Source of the DNA: Phytohabitans flavus | GTDB lineage: Bacteria > Actinomycetota > Actinomycetes > Mycobacteriales > Micromonosporaceae | Direction of reading: 5' to 3' | Length of the DNA: 64,000 bases | Assembly (NCBI RefSeq): GCF_011764545.1 | Contig: NZ_AP022870.1 | Location: 1,224,001-1,288,000, forward strand | In this document: positions 47,902-57,758 of the stretch, piece after piece | Layout: each line of letters opens with the position of its first letter | How positions within the stretch are numbered: the first letter of the stretch is position 1 | Made by a program: the position numbers and the translations under genes | The notes under the pieces: model-generated | What the model saw: the letters and a program-made list of their open reading frames with translations, nothing else | Told to the model about the DNA's origin: nothing | The model's database searches: none

Positions 47902-49002
47902 TCAGGAGCGAGGTGCGCTGGTCACGCTGAACGCGATGGTGCTGAGCGAATCCTGAAGGCCGCTCCAACCCTCGTTGGCGACGAGCACATCCTCGCCGAA
48001 GTCCACGTCCACGTAATCGGGCGTGCCACCGAAACCGTCCGCACCGACGCCGTACAAGCCGGTCCGGTTCCCACCCTGGTCCGAAAGCGTCACCGTGCTG
48101 TTGAAGGGCTCGGTGTGGAAGTTGCCGAACATGTGGCCCATCTCGTGGGAGATGAGCGTCGCGAGGGTACGGCCGACGAACCGCACCCGGTCGCTACCGG
48201 GGCCGAGGTACGTGTTTACGGACGCGGCGATCGGCGCGGGAGCACTCAGCCGGTCTAACAGCACGAGTGCGCTGTCTTCGGTCTCCATGTTGCCAGCATC
48301 GATGTACTGGCTGATCCCGATCGTCGGTATGCCGGACTCGGCAATCGTTCCGCCGACGATCCGGAGGGAGTATCTGGGATTCCCGCCCCGGGCGACGACG
48401 TCCGCCAGCAGGTTCTCCTCAACGCTGGCGATTGTGGCGTCGATGACCGCGCTTTCGTCGGCGTCGGTCAGGCCCCAGCCGGCGAGGAAGGAGCGCAGCG
48501 GGCTCAGGGCACGCGGTCCTGGCTCGACGCCGCCCGGGAAGGGAAAGATGGATGTGTCGAGAGTCGCACCATCAAAATCCAGGAAGATCGTCTGCTGGCG
48601 GCCAGCGCCTTCCAGGGCCGGGCGATACACGCCGATGGTCAGCTGGTACGCGCCCCCGTCGCCTTGCATCGCGACGGCGTACCAACCCGCCTCGTCGGCC
48701 ACGTGGTCGGTGCCCGCCGTTCCACCCTGCGGCAACGGGCTGGCCGGCGCAAGCCATTGGGATGTGTCGACTACCGAGCCGTGTACCTCGCGCAGGCGCG
48801 GGTCGTAGCCGCTCACGCGCTTGCCGGCGCCGCTGACAGAGGCCCCGACGACGTCTCCCTTGTCGAGCCAGACGGCGAAGAAGTTGAAGCGGTGGGCAGT
48901 AGGAGGTCCGATCGACTGTCGATGGATTGGCAGTTCAGGGCCCATCTGGTGGTTCGTCGATCGGTTGCGTATCCGCAGTCGAGCTACTCGGTTCAACGTC
49001 AC
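47902..49002 (-). CDS. Metzincin-type zinc metallopeptidase, probably 5' truncated
   Basis: The catalytic motif HEMGHMFGNFH (forward about 48124-48157, near residue 283) fits HExxHxxGxxH, with Glu as base and three His zinc ligands. Before it lies a pre-peptidase-like beta domain (WLDKGDVVGASVSGAGKRVSGYD, about 45-75). The ORF begins at ATG 49002 with sequence of poor coding character (Arg/Asn/His-rich for 40 residues) and no signal peptide, although such enzymes are exported. The real front probably was lost. A 21-bp stretch of this 5' region (48955-48975) recurs at 56885-56905, which supports a rearrangement there. Confidence 0.72.
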   Translation of the reverse strand: MTLNRVARLRIRNRSTNHQMGPELPIHRQSIGPPTAHRFNFFAVWLDKGDVVGASVSGAGKRVSGYDPRLREVHGSVVDTSQWLAPASPLPQGGTAGTDHVADEAGWYAVAMQGDGGAYQLTIGVYRPALEGAGRQQTIFLDFDGATLDTSIFPFPGGVEPGPRALSPLRSFLAGWGLTDADESAVIDATIASVEENLLADVVARGGNPRYSLRIVGGTIAESGIPTIGISQYIDAGNMETEDSALVLLDRLSAPAPIAASVNTYLGPGSDRVRFVGRTLATLISHEMGHMFGNFHTEPFNSTVTLSDQGGNRTGLYGVGADGFGGTPDYVDVDFGEDVLVANEGWSGLQDSLSTIAFSVTSAPRS

Positions 49003-49117
49003 CGACGGGGACCTGGCTGGGTGTGCAGCCGACGATTCGGCGCGGCCGGCCGAGGTCCGGATGGTCCAAGCCTGACCTGGGCCAGCGGAACCCTGTGGTC
49101 AGGCGGGTGCCCAACTC

Positions 49118-52100
49118 TTACGCGGCTGGCTCTGACGTCGGGGTGTCGCGGACCGGCCTGTCGCGGGCGGGATCGACGTCGTTGGGTGTGGCTCTGTCCG
49201 ACGGAGCGACCGTGATTGCCCAGTCTCCGAGTTGATACGCCGACCGTCCCGGCTCTGACTGCGTTGCCGATCGGCCCGGGGCGTGGCTGGGCGATGCGGA
49301 TTCCACGGGCACCAGCGGGCCGATGGGTTGGGGTTCGTCGGTAAATGTAGTGTCCCCAAACCCCGGAGATCGGATCGTCTCGAGACGGTCCGAGCGCGGC
49401 TCAAGGAGTTGCTTGACGGCTCGTCGTAGCTTCTGTATTTGATTGATCAATTGGCTTTCGTCTTCGGCGGGGTCGCGCTGACGCGTGCCCCTCGGCATTT
49501 TCAGCCACACCCTGATGGCCTTGTCGATACGCAGCAGCTGCTCATTCCCGTTGCTGTCTGGTGTCCGTTGGACATAGCGTCGGACCGCATCATCGATTGC
49601 CTGCAGTTCCGCTGACCGAGAGGGTACCGAGGCGGTATCTTGTCGGAATTTACGCACCGTCTCATAGTTGGAGTCAGGTTCAGTTGCGCCCCCGATCACC
49701 GGCGTGGCAGCCCTTCCTGACCCAATGTCGAGAGGCGCGAGACGGCCACCCCGAACCGGGCCGACAAGGTCGGCCGGGTCGACGCTCTCAGGCTCGGTAC
49801 TTTCGGATGCGAACGGATTCGAGAACTTCGGTGCGTCGGACCGGGAAAGCGAGGATGAGCGGGACGGTGCACTGGGAAAGAGGCGGGTCGGGTCGAAAGA
49901 TTGGATGGAATCCGTCCGTCCCCGGCTACTGGATTCACTAAAAATTGACCCTTGGCGCTGTGTTCTCGGTTGGGAGATGGCACGGGCGAGATCTGTTGCC
50001 GATTGGGAACCGAGCGACCCGATGCTGTCGGTAGTCGACTCGCGACGTGGGAGTGTTGCGTTCTCCAAGGATGCCATCGATTGATTCCGTGAGGGTGTTC
50101 CCGATCTCGGAGGGGTAGTTCCGAAGAGGCTGAAGACCGACCCGCGAGACATGCGGCGTACGGATTCGAACAAGCCTGGTCTGACAGAGGATTGCTTGCG
50201 ACTCGGCGGAGCCGACGTCGATGGTTGTGACGAGTCGGCGATTTCGTTGTCGATCGGAAAACGATGGGCCGCATCGACCGGACCGACCGTCTCCACAGGA
50301 TTCATCGGTTCCTTGGTGTACGGCTCGCCGTCCCAGTCCACAAGCGATATTTCGGTAGCGGAGGGCGGCGCGGCGGGTGGCGGTGCGCCAGGTTCATGTC
50401 TGGACGTGTCTGGCTGGGCAAGCCCTCTTGTCGGAGTGAACCGGACAAGCGGTGCCCTGCCAGGTTGGTACTCTTCGACGATTTCGTTTCGGACCGCGAT
50501 GTGGGACTGGTTGGTGGGCTGCCATGCCATGTGTGGCGGGTGCTCCACCGCCGCAGGGCGCAGCGTCGCGATGATCTCTTCCAGTCTTGCGCCGGCAACG
50601 CGTTCCCCGGTCCGGGCGTCCAGCACGTCGTACAGGTCATGATCTGCGGTCACTGGTTTCCAGGTGTACGTTTGGATCAGCTCTTTGGTTGGTCCCGCTC
50701 TGTTCAAGCCTGCCGGCATCCGCCGGTGCACGATTCCATTGATGTTAATGAGATCTGGTCCCAGCACAATTCCGGACGGCCCCGCGCCCGCCCCGTGGAG
50801 GCTGTGCTCCCTCTGCCGATACTCGAAGCGGTGCCGTAGCCCTTCGTCCGATGGCGACTGTGGGGATGTTGGATCGAAGATCCCCGCCAGTCCCGCGTAG
50901 CCACTGGGCGCACCGAGCTTGACGTCTCTGTCCTGTAGCGTCTTTCCTTTGTGCTCGAGCGGTTTGGGCGCGAAGCCTGCTTCCAGCCACGGTACCGCAG
51001 CCGGGTTCGTCGGCCGGACGTCTATTATCACGTCCTTTTCGTCGGCGATCTGCTGGAGCATCTCGCGGTTTTTCTTAGGGATCCCGTATTCCTTCTCCAC
51101 CGCCTCGAGGGTTACTGGTGCACCCGATCGGATGACGCGCTGCCCCACGGCGGCGTACTGTTCGTCCTGCCGGGCGAGCCGCAAGTGGTATTTAGCGCCC
51201 GCTCGCAGCTGTATTGGCGCCTGGCCCGGCTGCTCGACGACGATTGACAGGTCAAACACCGCAGCAAGGGTCGGTACCAGTAGGTCACCGAGCCGCGAGT
51301 TCCAGACAGCGCCGTCCTGCAAACCATGGATGAGCAGTTGAAGAAGGGAGGGCAACTGACGCCTGCTTCGCACGAAGTTGTTTGCGAATTCGATGACCGC
51401 GGCGTCAGCCGAGGTGCTTCCCGCCTTCGCTGCTGCCGAGTTGCTTTCCCGCCGCGCGTCAGTCCAGATCGCGTGATCGGGATTCAACATGTTTGCTTCG
51501 TCGGCCGCAACGGACAATTGGTCAGGCGGCAGGTCGGCGAATAGTATGTAAAGCCTGTAGGCCGCGTCTTCCCCTTCCTCCAGATCTGCCAGTTCCCGTT
51601 GCACGGGCCCCTTCGGGAGCATTAGCCGATTCAATGCCTCATTTCGCAGATGCGTCACGGCGGCTGGATTGTCGATTGGCACGCCGATGATGCTCTTGAC
51701 GAAATTTTCGAGCCCATGTGTACGTGCGCTCCGCAGCACTGCGTGGAGGAGCGCGTCACCGCCGCGTGGGACGGCGATGAGGCCGCGTCCGCTCGGTGAC
51801 TGCTGTGCTGCGGACGAGGAGGTATCCGTACTTGCAACCGCACCAGACCCGCTCGGCTGCCCTTGGCCCTCCTCAGGTGTACCGGCCGGAATATCCGAGC
51901 GCCCGGCACCATACAGGCGCCGGTCGTACGGGCCGCCCGGGGTAGCACGCATCAACTGATCCGCCACCGCGCGAACTAGCGCCCGCTCGGTACCGCCCGG
52001 CGGTTGACCCACCACCTGAACCGCCTTTTGAACCTCCGCCTCGCTGTAACGCTCCGTCCAGTTGCGGCTCCTCAACTCGCTGTCCACCCAAACGATCAGA

Positions 52101-52447
52101 TCCTCCATACGCATTGGATTAGACAGAGTGCCGACCGGCACGGGCTGGGATTTCGGACGCGGCACCGCAGGGCTGTCCCCAACGGTCGCATCGGCCAGCG
52201 TCTTGCGATCCGAGCCGTCGTCGGACGCGGTGCCGTCGGACATGCCGGCGCTGCCACCAGGGGTCTGCTGATCGCGGCTGCCGCTATTGGACACGGCATC
52301 GCCGTCGACGGTGCCGGCGGCCCAAGAGCCGAGCTCCGCGGCTGGGGTCTGGGTGTGGTTCTGTGTTGGCGGGGGAGTGTTGTGCGCACCGGCCGGGGTT
52401 TGGTGTTGCTTGCGGCTGGTGGGGGTGGGCCGCGGCTGGTCGGTCAT
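49118..52447 (-). CDS. Second giant effector, C-terminal part with OTU-like module
   Basis: The protein has 1,109 residues from the ATG at 52447. The first 60 residues are Gln/Pro/Thr linker. Residues about 215-440 resemble the OTU/papain-like module, but the nucleophile motif reads GGDALLHAVL (Ala where OTU has Cys) and the closing motif QYAAV (Gln where OTU has His-Tyr), so it looks inactive. Then follow a basic IIDVRPTNPAAVPWLEAGF domain, a Ser/Arg-rich low-complexity region (730-880) and an acidic end. Only one extra C in the run at 52455-52459 separates it from the upstream ORF (QLRPRNPMTDQPRP). It is therefore probably the back half of a protein of about 2,390 residues, although a separate start at 52447 with weak AGGA cannot be excluded. 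Confidence 0.7.
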   Translation of the reverse strand: MTDQPRPTPTSRKQHQTPAGAHNTPPPTQNHTQTPAAELGSWAAGTVDGDAVSNSGSRDQQTPGGSAGMSDGTASDDGSDRKTLADATVGDSPAVPRPKSQPVPVGTLSNPMRMEDLIVWVDSELRSRNWTERYSEAEVQKAVQVVGQPPGGTERALVRAVADQLMRATPGGPYDRRLYGAGRSDIPAGTPEEGQGQPSGSGAVASTDTSSSAAQQSPSGRGLIAVPRGGDALLHAVLRSARTHGLENFVKSIIGVPIDNPAAVTHLRNEALNRLMLPKGPVQRELADLEEGEDAAYRLYILFADLPPDQLSVAADEANMLNPDHAIWTDARRESNSAAAKAGSTSADAAVIEFANNFVRSRRQLPSLLQLLIHGLQDGAVWNSRLGDLLVPTLAAVFDLSIVVEQPGQAPIQLRAGAKYHLRLARQDEQYAAVGQRVIRSGAPVTLEAVEKEYGIPKKNREMLQQIADEKDVIIDVRPTNPAAVPWLEAGFAPKPLEHKGKTLQDRDVKLGAPSGYAGLAGIFDPTSPQSPSDEGLRHRFEYRQREHSLHGAGAGPSGIVLGPDLININGIVHRRMPAGLNRAGPTKELIQTYTWKPVTADHDLYDVLDARTGERVAGARLEEIIATLRPAAVEHPPHMAWQPTNQSHIAVRNEIVEEYQPGRAPLVRFTPTRGLAQPDTSRHEPGAPPPAAPPSATEISLVDWDGEPYTKEPMNPVETVGPVDAAHRFPIDNEIADSSQPSTSAPPSRKQSSVRPGLFESVRRMSRGSVFSLFGTTPPRSGTPSRNQSMASLENATLPRRESTTDSIGSLGSQSATDLARAISQPRTQRQGSIFSESSSRGRTDSIQSFDPTRLFPSAPSRSSSLSRSDAPKFSNPFASESTEPESVDPADLVGPVRGGRLAPLDIGSGRAATPVIGGATEPDSNYETVRKFRQDTASVPSRSAELQAIDDAVRRYVQRTPDSNGNEQLLRIDKAIRVWLKMPRGTRQRDPAEDESQLINQIQKLRRAVKQLLEPRSDRLETIRSPGFGDTTFTDEPQPIGPLVPVESASPSHAPGRSATQSEPGRSAYQLGDWAITVAPSDRATPNDVDPARDRPVRDTPTSEPAA

Positions 52448-55400
52448 CGGATTCCTGGGGGCGCAGCTGTTGTTGGAACCATGGTGGCTGTCCGGGGTCC
52501 TGCTCGTGTGGCGCGAGCACGCCCAGACGTTCCCATCCGGTCCTGCGTCCGCCCTCTAATGCCAGGAACAACTCCTGCGCTCTTCGGTGATCCAGGTCCT
52601 GTTGCTTGGCCTGGCGGCCGGCGGCCCCGTCGTCTACTGACGTCTCCCAGGGGGTCGCTGAATCGGCGGCCGTGACTGCTTCCCAAGGGGTCGCCGGGTT
52701 GATCGGCGTGGCTGTGGGTCTGGTTGGGCCGGCCAGCGGGCGCGGGCGTGATGTCGGCTTGGCCGTGGCGAGGTTGGGTTGTCCTCGCCCACGCATCGCG
52801 TCCAGGACGACAAGGGCTACGTCTCGCGAGCTGTGCATCTGCTGGGCCTCGAAAAACTCGACCACCGCAGCGACCACGTCCTGGTCACCACCGTCGATCC
52901 GGGCAGCCAACCGCCGCCGCTCTACCGCCTCAGCCACCGCCGAACGCGCCTGGGCGGATTCGAGTAGCTCCGGACGCCACGGCGCGTCGGTTCCACGTTC
53001 CTTTTCATACTTTAGCCGGTACGCGTCCTGCGCTTCCCGCACCCAAACCGCGACCTGATCGGCCGAAGGTTCGTCCGCCAACGGCGGCACCAAGTCACGA
53101 ACAGCACGCGCTTCGTGCGACCCGAGCAACTCCATCAGCCCGGCACCAGGCGAACCCGTCCCGGACCCGCTCGAAGTCCCCGTTTCGAAAGCCGCCTTCA
53201 CCCATTCCCGCAGACCAGCATCGTCCGACACACCGCTGGTCTGGACAGTGGCCTCGATCCGGACCGGTCCACCACGCCGCCGCCGACCCAACCACCCACG
53301 CATCCTGCCCGGCACAGACCCGGCACCCACAGGCAACACATCACGCCGGGGATGCCCTCGGCGGTTCACCAACTTCTTGAGCGGCCACCTGCGGTCCGGA
53401 GCCTTCGACTTCTGGGCGACCGAGACCGGGACCGCACCGGGCGGTAGATCCGTCAGCCGGGGTTTAGGTTTTGCTACTACCCGCACCCATGCCATCACGT
53501 TCCTCGGCCGCCGTGTCGCGGATGCCCGGCCGGCCGCCGATCGGTGGCGCACGCTGCGTGTCGCGGCGGATAGCCGGTCGGCATATGTCACGGCGAGCCG
53601 TCCAATCGCTGCTGCTTTCGCGCGTGCGAGGTCGGCGATGCCGGGTGGTTCGACCGCCAACTTTGAGGCGTGTGCGAAGTCGGCCAGAAACTTGGGTGAT
53701 GGTCGGCCCCTGCCGGTGGGGACCAACTGTACGCGCTGTACGCGGTCGTTTCGTCTCGGATTGTTGTCGAGTTCGGTCCAGACGATCCGACCCAGCTGCG
53801 CGGCTGTCAGCCGCACCTTCTCGACTCGACCGTGCCGAATCACCGAAACCTCGGCGAAGTCTCCGGCGACTTTCACTATTACCGAGGTCGCTTTGCGTGC
53901 CGGAAGCACCCACCGGCTCCCGTAGCCGATGGGGCGACCGATGAACAGCGCGGACCGTCCGCCCCGATGAGCGGCCCTCCGGACAATCAACGGCGCACCG
54001 TCCACGAGCCAGGAGGTTTTGCCGAGCGTCAAACGGTCGCTTGCCGGCGGACCCGGGGCCGGACCGGGCCGATCTGCCGGTGGCGGCGCCGGCCGGGCAG
54101 GAAGCGGTTGCTGGGCGGTCTCGTTCCGCGGTTCGGGCTTTGTGCGCGCTGGGGGAGGATTGTTCCCACCGTCGGTGTCGGCCGGGCTTGGGCCTTCCGT
54201 GCTGCTGCGTTCGGGGAGGACGCCGTCGCGGTCAGGGACGGTGGCCCACGAGCCGGGCCCGGCGGCTCGATCCTGGACACGGCCACGCGGCGGCGAGGAA
54301 CTGTCCGGGACACCGGCGGGCGCCTGCGTCGACCCGCTCCCGGCCATCGGTGTGGAGCCGGGTGGTGATACCGGGCTTGGGTTCCGGCCGGGCGGCGAAC
54401 CCGTCTGCGGACCTGGCGTGGTGTTCGGCCCGCTGGTTGGGGCGGGTCCTGAGGTGTTGTTCGTGCCGGCTCCGCCCACCGGACCGCTCCCTGCGGCGGA
54501 AGTGGCGGCCGGTGGGCTCGCCAGCCCATCGACCGCCGGATCGCCGATGGTTGGGCCGGGAGCGGGTGCTGTGTCCAGGATGGAGCCCGTGCTGGGGTTG
54601 GTACCCGGTTGGCTGTCTGGTTTGGTGACCGGGCCCGTGTCCATGTTGGAGGCTGGTGGCTGGCTCGGATCGGTGTTGGGCGTGGTTGACGGGCTGGGAC
54701 TAGCGGATGCCGGCGACGGCGGCACGCCAGCGCCGGTTTGTGGCGGCGCCGCGGCAGAGGTGGGCGTGTATCCGGCGGGTCCTGTGCTGGCTGGTGGGCT
54801 GTTGACGGGTCCGGCCTGCGGCCAGGCGGTGGTGGGTGGGTCGGCGCGCCAACCGGTGGGTGGGACTGCCGTCTGAGGGCTGCCCGCCCCGCTGGTGTCC
54901 GGACCGCCGGCACCGACCACGGTATCGGTATTCCAGTCAGAGCCGTAGCTGTCGCTGTCCGAGCCGTAGCGGTCGTAGCCGGGGCTGTCATAGCTGTCGA
55001 CGTCGTTGTCGGAGCCGTGGCTGTCGTGGCTGTTGAGTGGTGTGGGTTCGTGAATACTGTCTTGGTTGGTGTTGGTGTTGGTGCTTTTGGGGGTGGGGTT
55101 GTCGGAGTGGGTGGGTGGGTTGTTGCTGTTCCATGGTGGGGGTAGTTTGTGGTTGGCGTGGCGGCCGGCGTTTTTGCCGATGTGGTCGGCGGTGGCGGAG
55201 GCTAGGCCTGATGCGGCGGCTGCGCCGTTGGCTTTGAAGCCTTCGCCTTGGATGGCGTGCCAGCTGCCTTCGGTCAGGAACTCGGTCAACGCTTCCGAGC
55301 CGGCTTGGGACAGGTAGTCGAACCACGTTTGCCGCCAGTTCGGCTGGCTTCCCGGAGCGGGTAGCACTGTCCCGCCCGGCAACCGGACCGTCCCGTCCGG

Positions 55401-56300
55401 GCGCACGTCCAAACCCCGCGGGCTGGCGGCGTCCCGGCTGCCCGGGACACCATCCGGACCCGTCTTCGGATCCGGCACCGGGTTCGGGCCCGGGTCTGGT
55501 TTCGGGTCTGGTTTCGGGTTCGGGACGTCTGGCCCGCTCGCTGGTGGCTTGCTCGGCGGAGGCAGCACTGTGGAAGGTTTGCCGGTCGGGGATGGCGGGC
55601 CCAGCCAGCCCTTCTTCTTCAGTGCTTTTGCCAGCCAGTCACCGAGCAGGTCCGGGCCGAGTCCGATCACACCACCGAGGGCGCCCACTCCTGCCGCGGC
55701 TTTCAAAGATTCCGGGTTAAACGCTGCGCGTTTGCCCTGATCTATCTCGTACCGCTGGACCAGCACCTCGAGCAGCACCTGCAACGCCACACCAGCCATC
55801 ACGCTGACCAACAACTTCAACAACAAGTTGAACAGCACCGACGACAACAAAAAACGCAACAACGCGCTGGCCATCAACATCGCCATAAACGGACCAGCCG
55901 GATTAGCCCACGCCAACGCGAACGCCAACAACAACTGAGCCAGCAGCTGGATCAACGTCGCCAACGTCATCATCTTCGCATGAAAAACCTCCAACCCGAG
56001 GTCCTCATGATTATCCCCCAACAAACGCACATACCTCGACGCGAACGGCAAATAACCATCCTCGCCCAACATGTACGCTTCCATCGAACTCACAAAAGCA
56101 TCAGCCGCCGGACCCTCCGACTCCGACCGCACCGCCCCAATGCCCGCCACCAGCAACGGGACAGCGTCATCGATCCCAGCCGCAGCATCCGCGTACACCC
56201 CCGCCAACGCCCACAACTGCGACTCGTCCGACCTCGGAAACTCCTCACCAGTCAACACCAACAACAAGTTGGCCAACTCATCCGATACCTCGATACCCAT
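52284..56300 (-). CDS. Second giant effector, CpnT/WXG100-like N-terminal part
   Basis: The protein has 1,338 residues. Residues 1-95 form the helical WXG100-like/CpnT-type N-terminal domain seen in type VII-linked giants (MGIEVSDELANLLLVLTGEE, SESEGPAADAFVSSM). Residues 100-185 are strongly hydrophobic helices (QLLAQLLLAFALAWANPAG, LLLKLLVSVMAGVALQVLLE). A Pro/Asp linker, a second helical block (SEALTEFLTEGSWHAIQGEG) and a Gly/Pro/Ser/Asp-rich low-complexity region (about 380-760) follow. Then comes a folded part at 790-1010 and a segment (1100-1300) leading into the downstream ORF. The final 60 residues are out of frame. Codon use at the 5' end (AAC runs) is less GC-rich than the neighbours. 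Export by a type VII system is inferred. Confidence 0.78.
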   Translation of the reverse strand: MGIEVSDELANLLLVLTGEEFPRSDESQLWALAGVYADAAAGIDDAVPLLVAGIGAVRSESEGPAADAFVSSMEAYMLGEDGYLPFASRYVRLLGDNHEDLGLEVFHAKMMTLATLIQLLAQLLLAFALAWANPAGPFMAMLMASALLRFLLSSVLFNLLLKLLVSVMAGVALQVLLEVLVQRYEIDQGKRAAFNPESLKAAAGVGALGGVIGLGPDLLGDWLAKALKKKGWLGPPSPTGKPSTVLPPPSKPPASGPDVPNPKPDPKPDPGPNPVPDPKTGPDGVPGSRDAASPRGLDVRPDGTVRLPGGTVLPAPGSQPNWRQTWFDYLSQAGSEALTEFLTEGSWHAIQGEGFKANGAAAASGLASATADHIGKNAGRHANHKLPPPWNSNNPPTHSDNPTPKSTNTNTNQDSIHEPTPLNSHDSHGSDNDVDSYDSPGYDRYGSDSDSYGSDWNTDTVVGAGGPDTSGAGSPQTAVPPTGWRADPPTTAWPQAGPVNSPPASTGPAGYTPTSAAAPPQTGAGVPPSPASASPSPSTTPNTDPSQPPASNMDTGPVTKPDSQPGTNPSTGSILDTAPAPGPTIGDPAVDGLASPPAATSAAGSGPVGGAGTNNTSGPAPTSGPNTTPGPQTGSPPGRNPSPVSPPGSTPMAGSGSTQAPAGVPDSSSPPRGRVQDRAAGPGSWATVPDRDGVLPERSSTEGPSPADTDGGNNPPPARTKPEPRNETAQQPLPARPAPPPADRPGPAPGPPASDRLTLGKTSWLVDGAPLIVRRAAHRGGRSALFIGRPIGYGSRWVLPARKATSVIVKVAGDFAEVSVIRHGRVEKVRLTAAQLGRIVWTELDNNPRRNDRVQRVQLVPTGRGRPSPKFLADFAHASKLAVEPPGIADLARAKAAAIGRLAVTYADRLSAATRSVRHRSAAGRASATRRPRNVMAWVRVVAKPKPRLTDLPPGAVPVSVAQKSKAPDRRWPLKKLVNRRGHPRRDVLPVGAGSVPGRMRGWLGRRRRGGPVRIEATVQTSGVSDDAGLREWVKAAFETGTSSGSGTGSPGAGLMELLGSHEARAVRDLVPPLADEPSADQVAVWVREAQDAYRLKYEKERGTDAPWRPELLESAQARSAVAEAVERRRLAARIDGGDQDVVAAVVEFFEAQQMHSSRDVALVVLDAMRGRGQPNLATAKPTSRPRPLAGPTRPTATPINPATPWEAVTAADSATPWETSVDDGAAGRQAKQQDLDHRRAQELFLALEGGRRTGWERLGVLAPHEQDPGQPPWFQQQLRPQESDDRPAAAHPHQPQATPNPGRCAQHSPANTEPHPDPSRGARLLGRRHRRRRCRVQ

Positions 56301-56910
56301 GCCGCCCGATACCCCAGCTCAGGCCACAGGCCACAGGACGGGTAGCAGCTCACCCACGCAGCCACCACCGTGCGGGAACCGGCCCCCGCCCGGTTCAAAA
56401 ACGGCCATCAAGCCCCCCAACGCACCAGCACAGGCCCGGGCCTGGCCAGCCACTGGTCGTCTGCTGTTCAACAACGGGTCAGCCAACAACCCCGACATAC
56501 CCAGGCCATCAACAACGGATAGACGCCCTGACCAGCGACGTCCCCCTTCACCGCTGCTCGGACCGCTTCACCCCGGCGTTTTGGTGCCGCTTCCCCCTAG
56601 ACGAGCGAACCCAAAGGTTGGTTCAACCGACCCCTTGACAAACCAAAACCCGATGTTGCAGGCGCCGCCCCGGCGCGCCTGACCGCGCCTCAAACAACAC
56701 CGCCACGCGGCTTGGCGGTGTGGGCGGCATCGAACCCGATCCTCCGATCGCCCGTCCTCGGGTGCATCAAGCCACTACGAATTGGCGGTCCCGCGTTGCT
56801 CCTGCTCTTCCGTGCTGGGCTACCGCGACGCAGGTCGCGGTGCCCAGCGGGAGCCGCCTCGGTCGCCGCTGTTGGCTGGCTGTGCGTCCATCGGTTGCGT
56901 ATCCGTTGCG
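56301..56910. other. Intergenic mosaic region upstream of the second giant and of the IS element
   Basis: The 610 bp have no supported gene. The left half should carry the promoter of the giant gene. The right half contains a decayed copy of the lipoprotein leader (56711-56811) and a 21-bp match to the metallopeptidase 5' region (56885-56905). The target site of the IS follows immediately. Confidence 0.6.
56711..56811 (+). repeat. Decayed copy of the 47.1-kb lipoprotein leader segment
   Basis: This is an ungapped match to 47080-47180. Translation in the matching frame gives SPVLGCIKPLRIGGPALLLLF against SPVLGCMKTLRIGGPALLLLF, but the start ATG is changed to ATC and the Ala-Ala-Cys lipobox is lost. 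It is a gene fragment, not a gene. Confidence 0.8.
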
Positions 56911-56958
56911 TGTCGTCGCTCACGGAATTCCCCGGGTCTGGGCTCACGTAATTCCCCA
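56911..56958. repeat. IS21-type left end: terminal inverted repeat and second inner copy
   Basis: The outer repeat begins TGTCGTCGCTCACGG at 56911; the inner copy GCTCACGTAATTCCCCA is at 56942-56958. Multiple end repeats are the transposase-binding sites typical of IS21 elements. Confidence 0.88.
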
Positions 56959-56981
56959 GGGTGTGGCCCTCGGTTGATGTT

Positions 56982-57758
56982 CTACTTGGTGCCGGTCGGT
57001 GTTGTCGAGCCGGCTCGGCCGGGTCGTTTGTTGGGGCGGTAGCTGGGTCCGTTCATGAAGACCTGGTGGCTGGTGTTGATGAGCCGGTCCAGCAGCGATT
57101 CGGCGACGACGGGGTTGGGGAACAGCGGATACCAGTCGGCCGGTGACCGGTTCGAGGTGGCGATCAAGGACCGGCCGGCCTGGGCGCGTTCGGAGATGAG
57201 TTCGTAGAGGTCGTCGGCCTGTTGGGCAGTCAGTTCGCGCATGGCGAAGTCGTCCAGGATCAGCAACGCGGGACGGGCGAGCTCGGCGAGGCGGCGGGGC
57301 CAGGTGCGGTCGGCGTGGCCGCCGGCGAGGTCGGCTAGGGCGCGGCTGGTTTTGGTGAAGCGGACGTCGGCGCCGCGGCGGATGGCGAGGTGCCCGAGGG
57401 CTTGCGCTATATGGGTTTTGCCGACGCCGACCGGGCCGTGCAGGATGACCGACTCGCCGGCCTGCAGCCAGCGCAGCGCGGCCAGGTCGCGGATCTGCGC
57501 GGCGGGCAGTTTCGGGCTGGTGTGAAAGTCGAACTCCTCCAGGGTGGTGGTCTGGTCGAAGCGGGCGCGGCGCAGCCGGCGTTGCATGCCCATGGTTTCC
57601 CGGCGGGTGATCTCGTCGTGGCAGAGCACCTGCAGGAACTCCAGGTGGCCGAGCTCGCCGGCTTGGGCTTGGGCCAGGCGGGCGTTGAGGGTGTGCAGCA
57701 TGCCGGAGAGCTTCAACGCGCGCAGGCTGTCGTGCAGCGCGGTGTCGACGATGGTCAC
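56982..57758 (-). CDS. istB: IS21-family helper ATPase IstB
   Basis: The protein has 258 residues. GTG 57758 (VTIVDTALHDSLRALKLSGM) is preceded by AAGGAGA, which decides the start over the long ORF from 58136. It is a DnaA/IstB-type AAA ATPase: Walker A GPVGVGKTH, Walker B LLILDDFAM, sensor IATSNRSPADWYP. IstB activates the IstA transposase at the target DNA. The start overlaps the stop of the 70-residue ORF by 4 bp. Confidence 0.93.
   Translation of the reverse strand: MTIVDTALHDSLRALKLSGMLHTLNARLAQAQAGELGHLEFLQVLCHDEITRRETMGMQRRLRRARFDQTTTLEEFDFHTSPKLPAAQIRDLAALRWLQAGESVILHGPVGVGKTHIAQALGHLAIRRGADVRFTKTSRALADLAGGHADRTWPRRLAELARPALLILDDFAMRELTAQQADDLYELISERAQAGRSLIATSNRSPADWYPLFPNPVVAESLLDRLINTSHQVFMNGPSYRPNKRPGRAGSTTPTGTK

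Noticed and set aside
52444..52461. Programmed +1 frameshift between the two halves of the second giant
   Set aside because: The site is a plain C5 run without a known slippery or stimulatory element; an extra base call is simpler, although it cannot be excluded.
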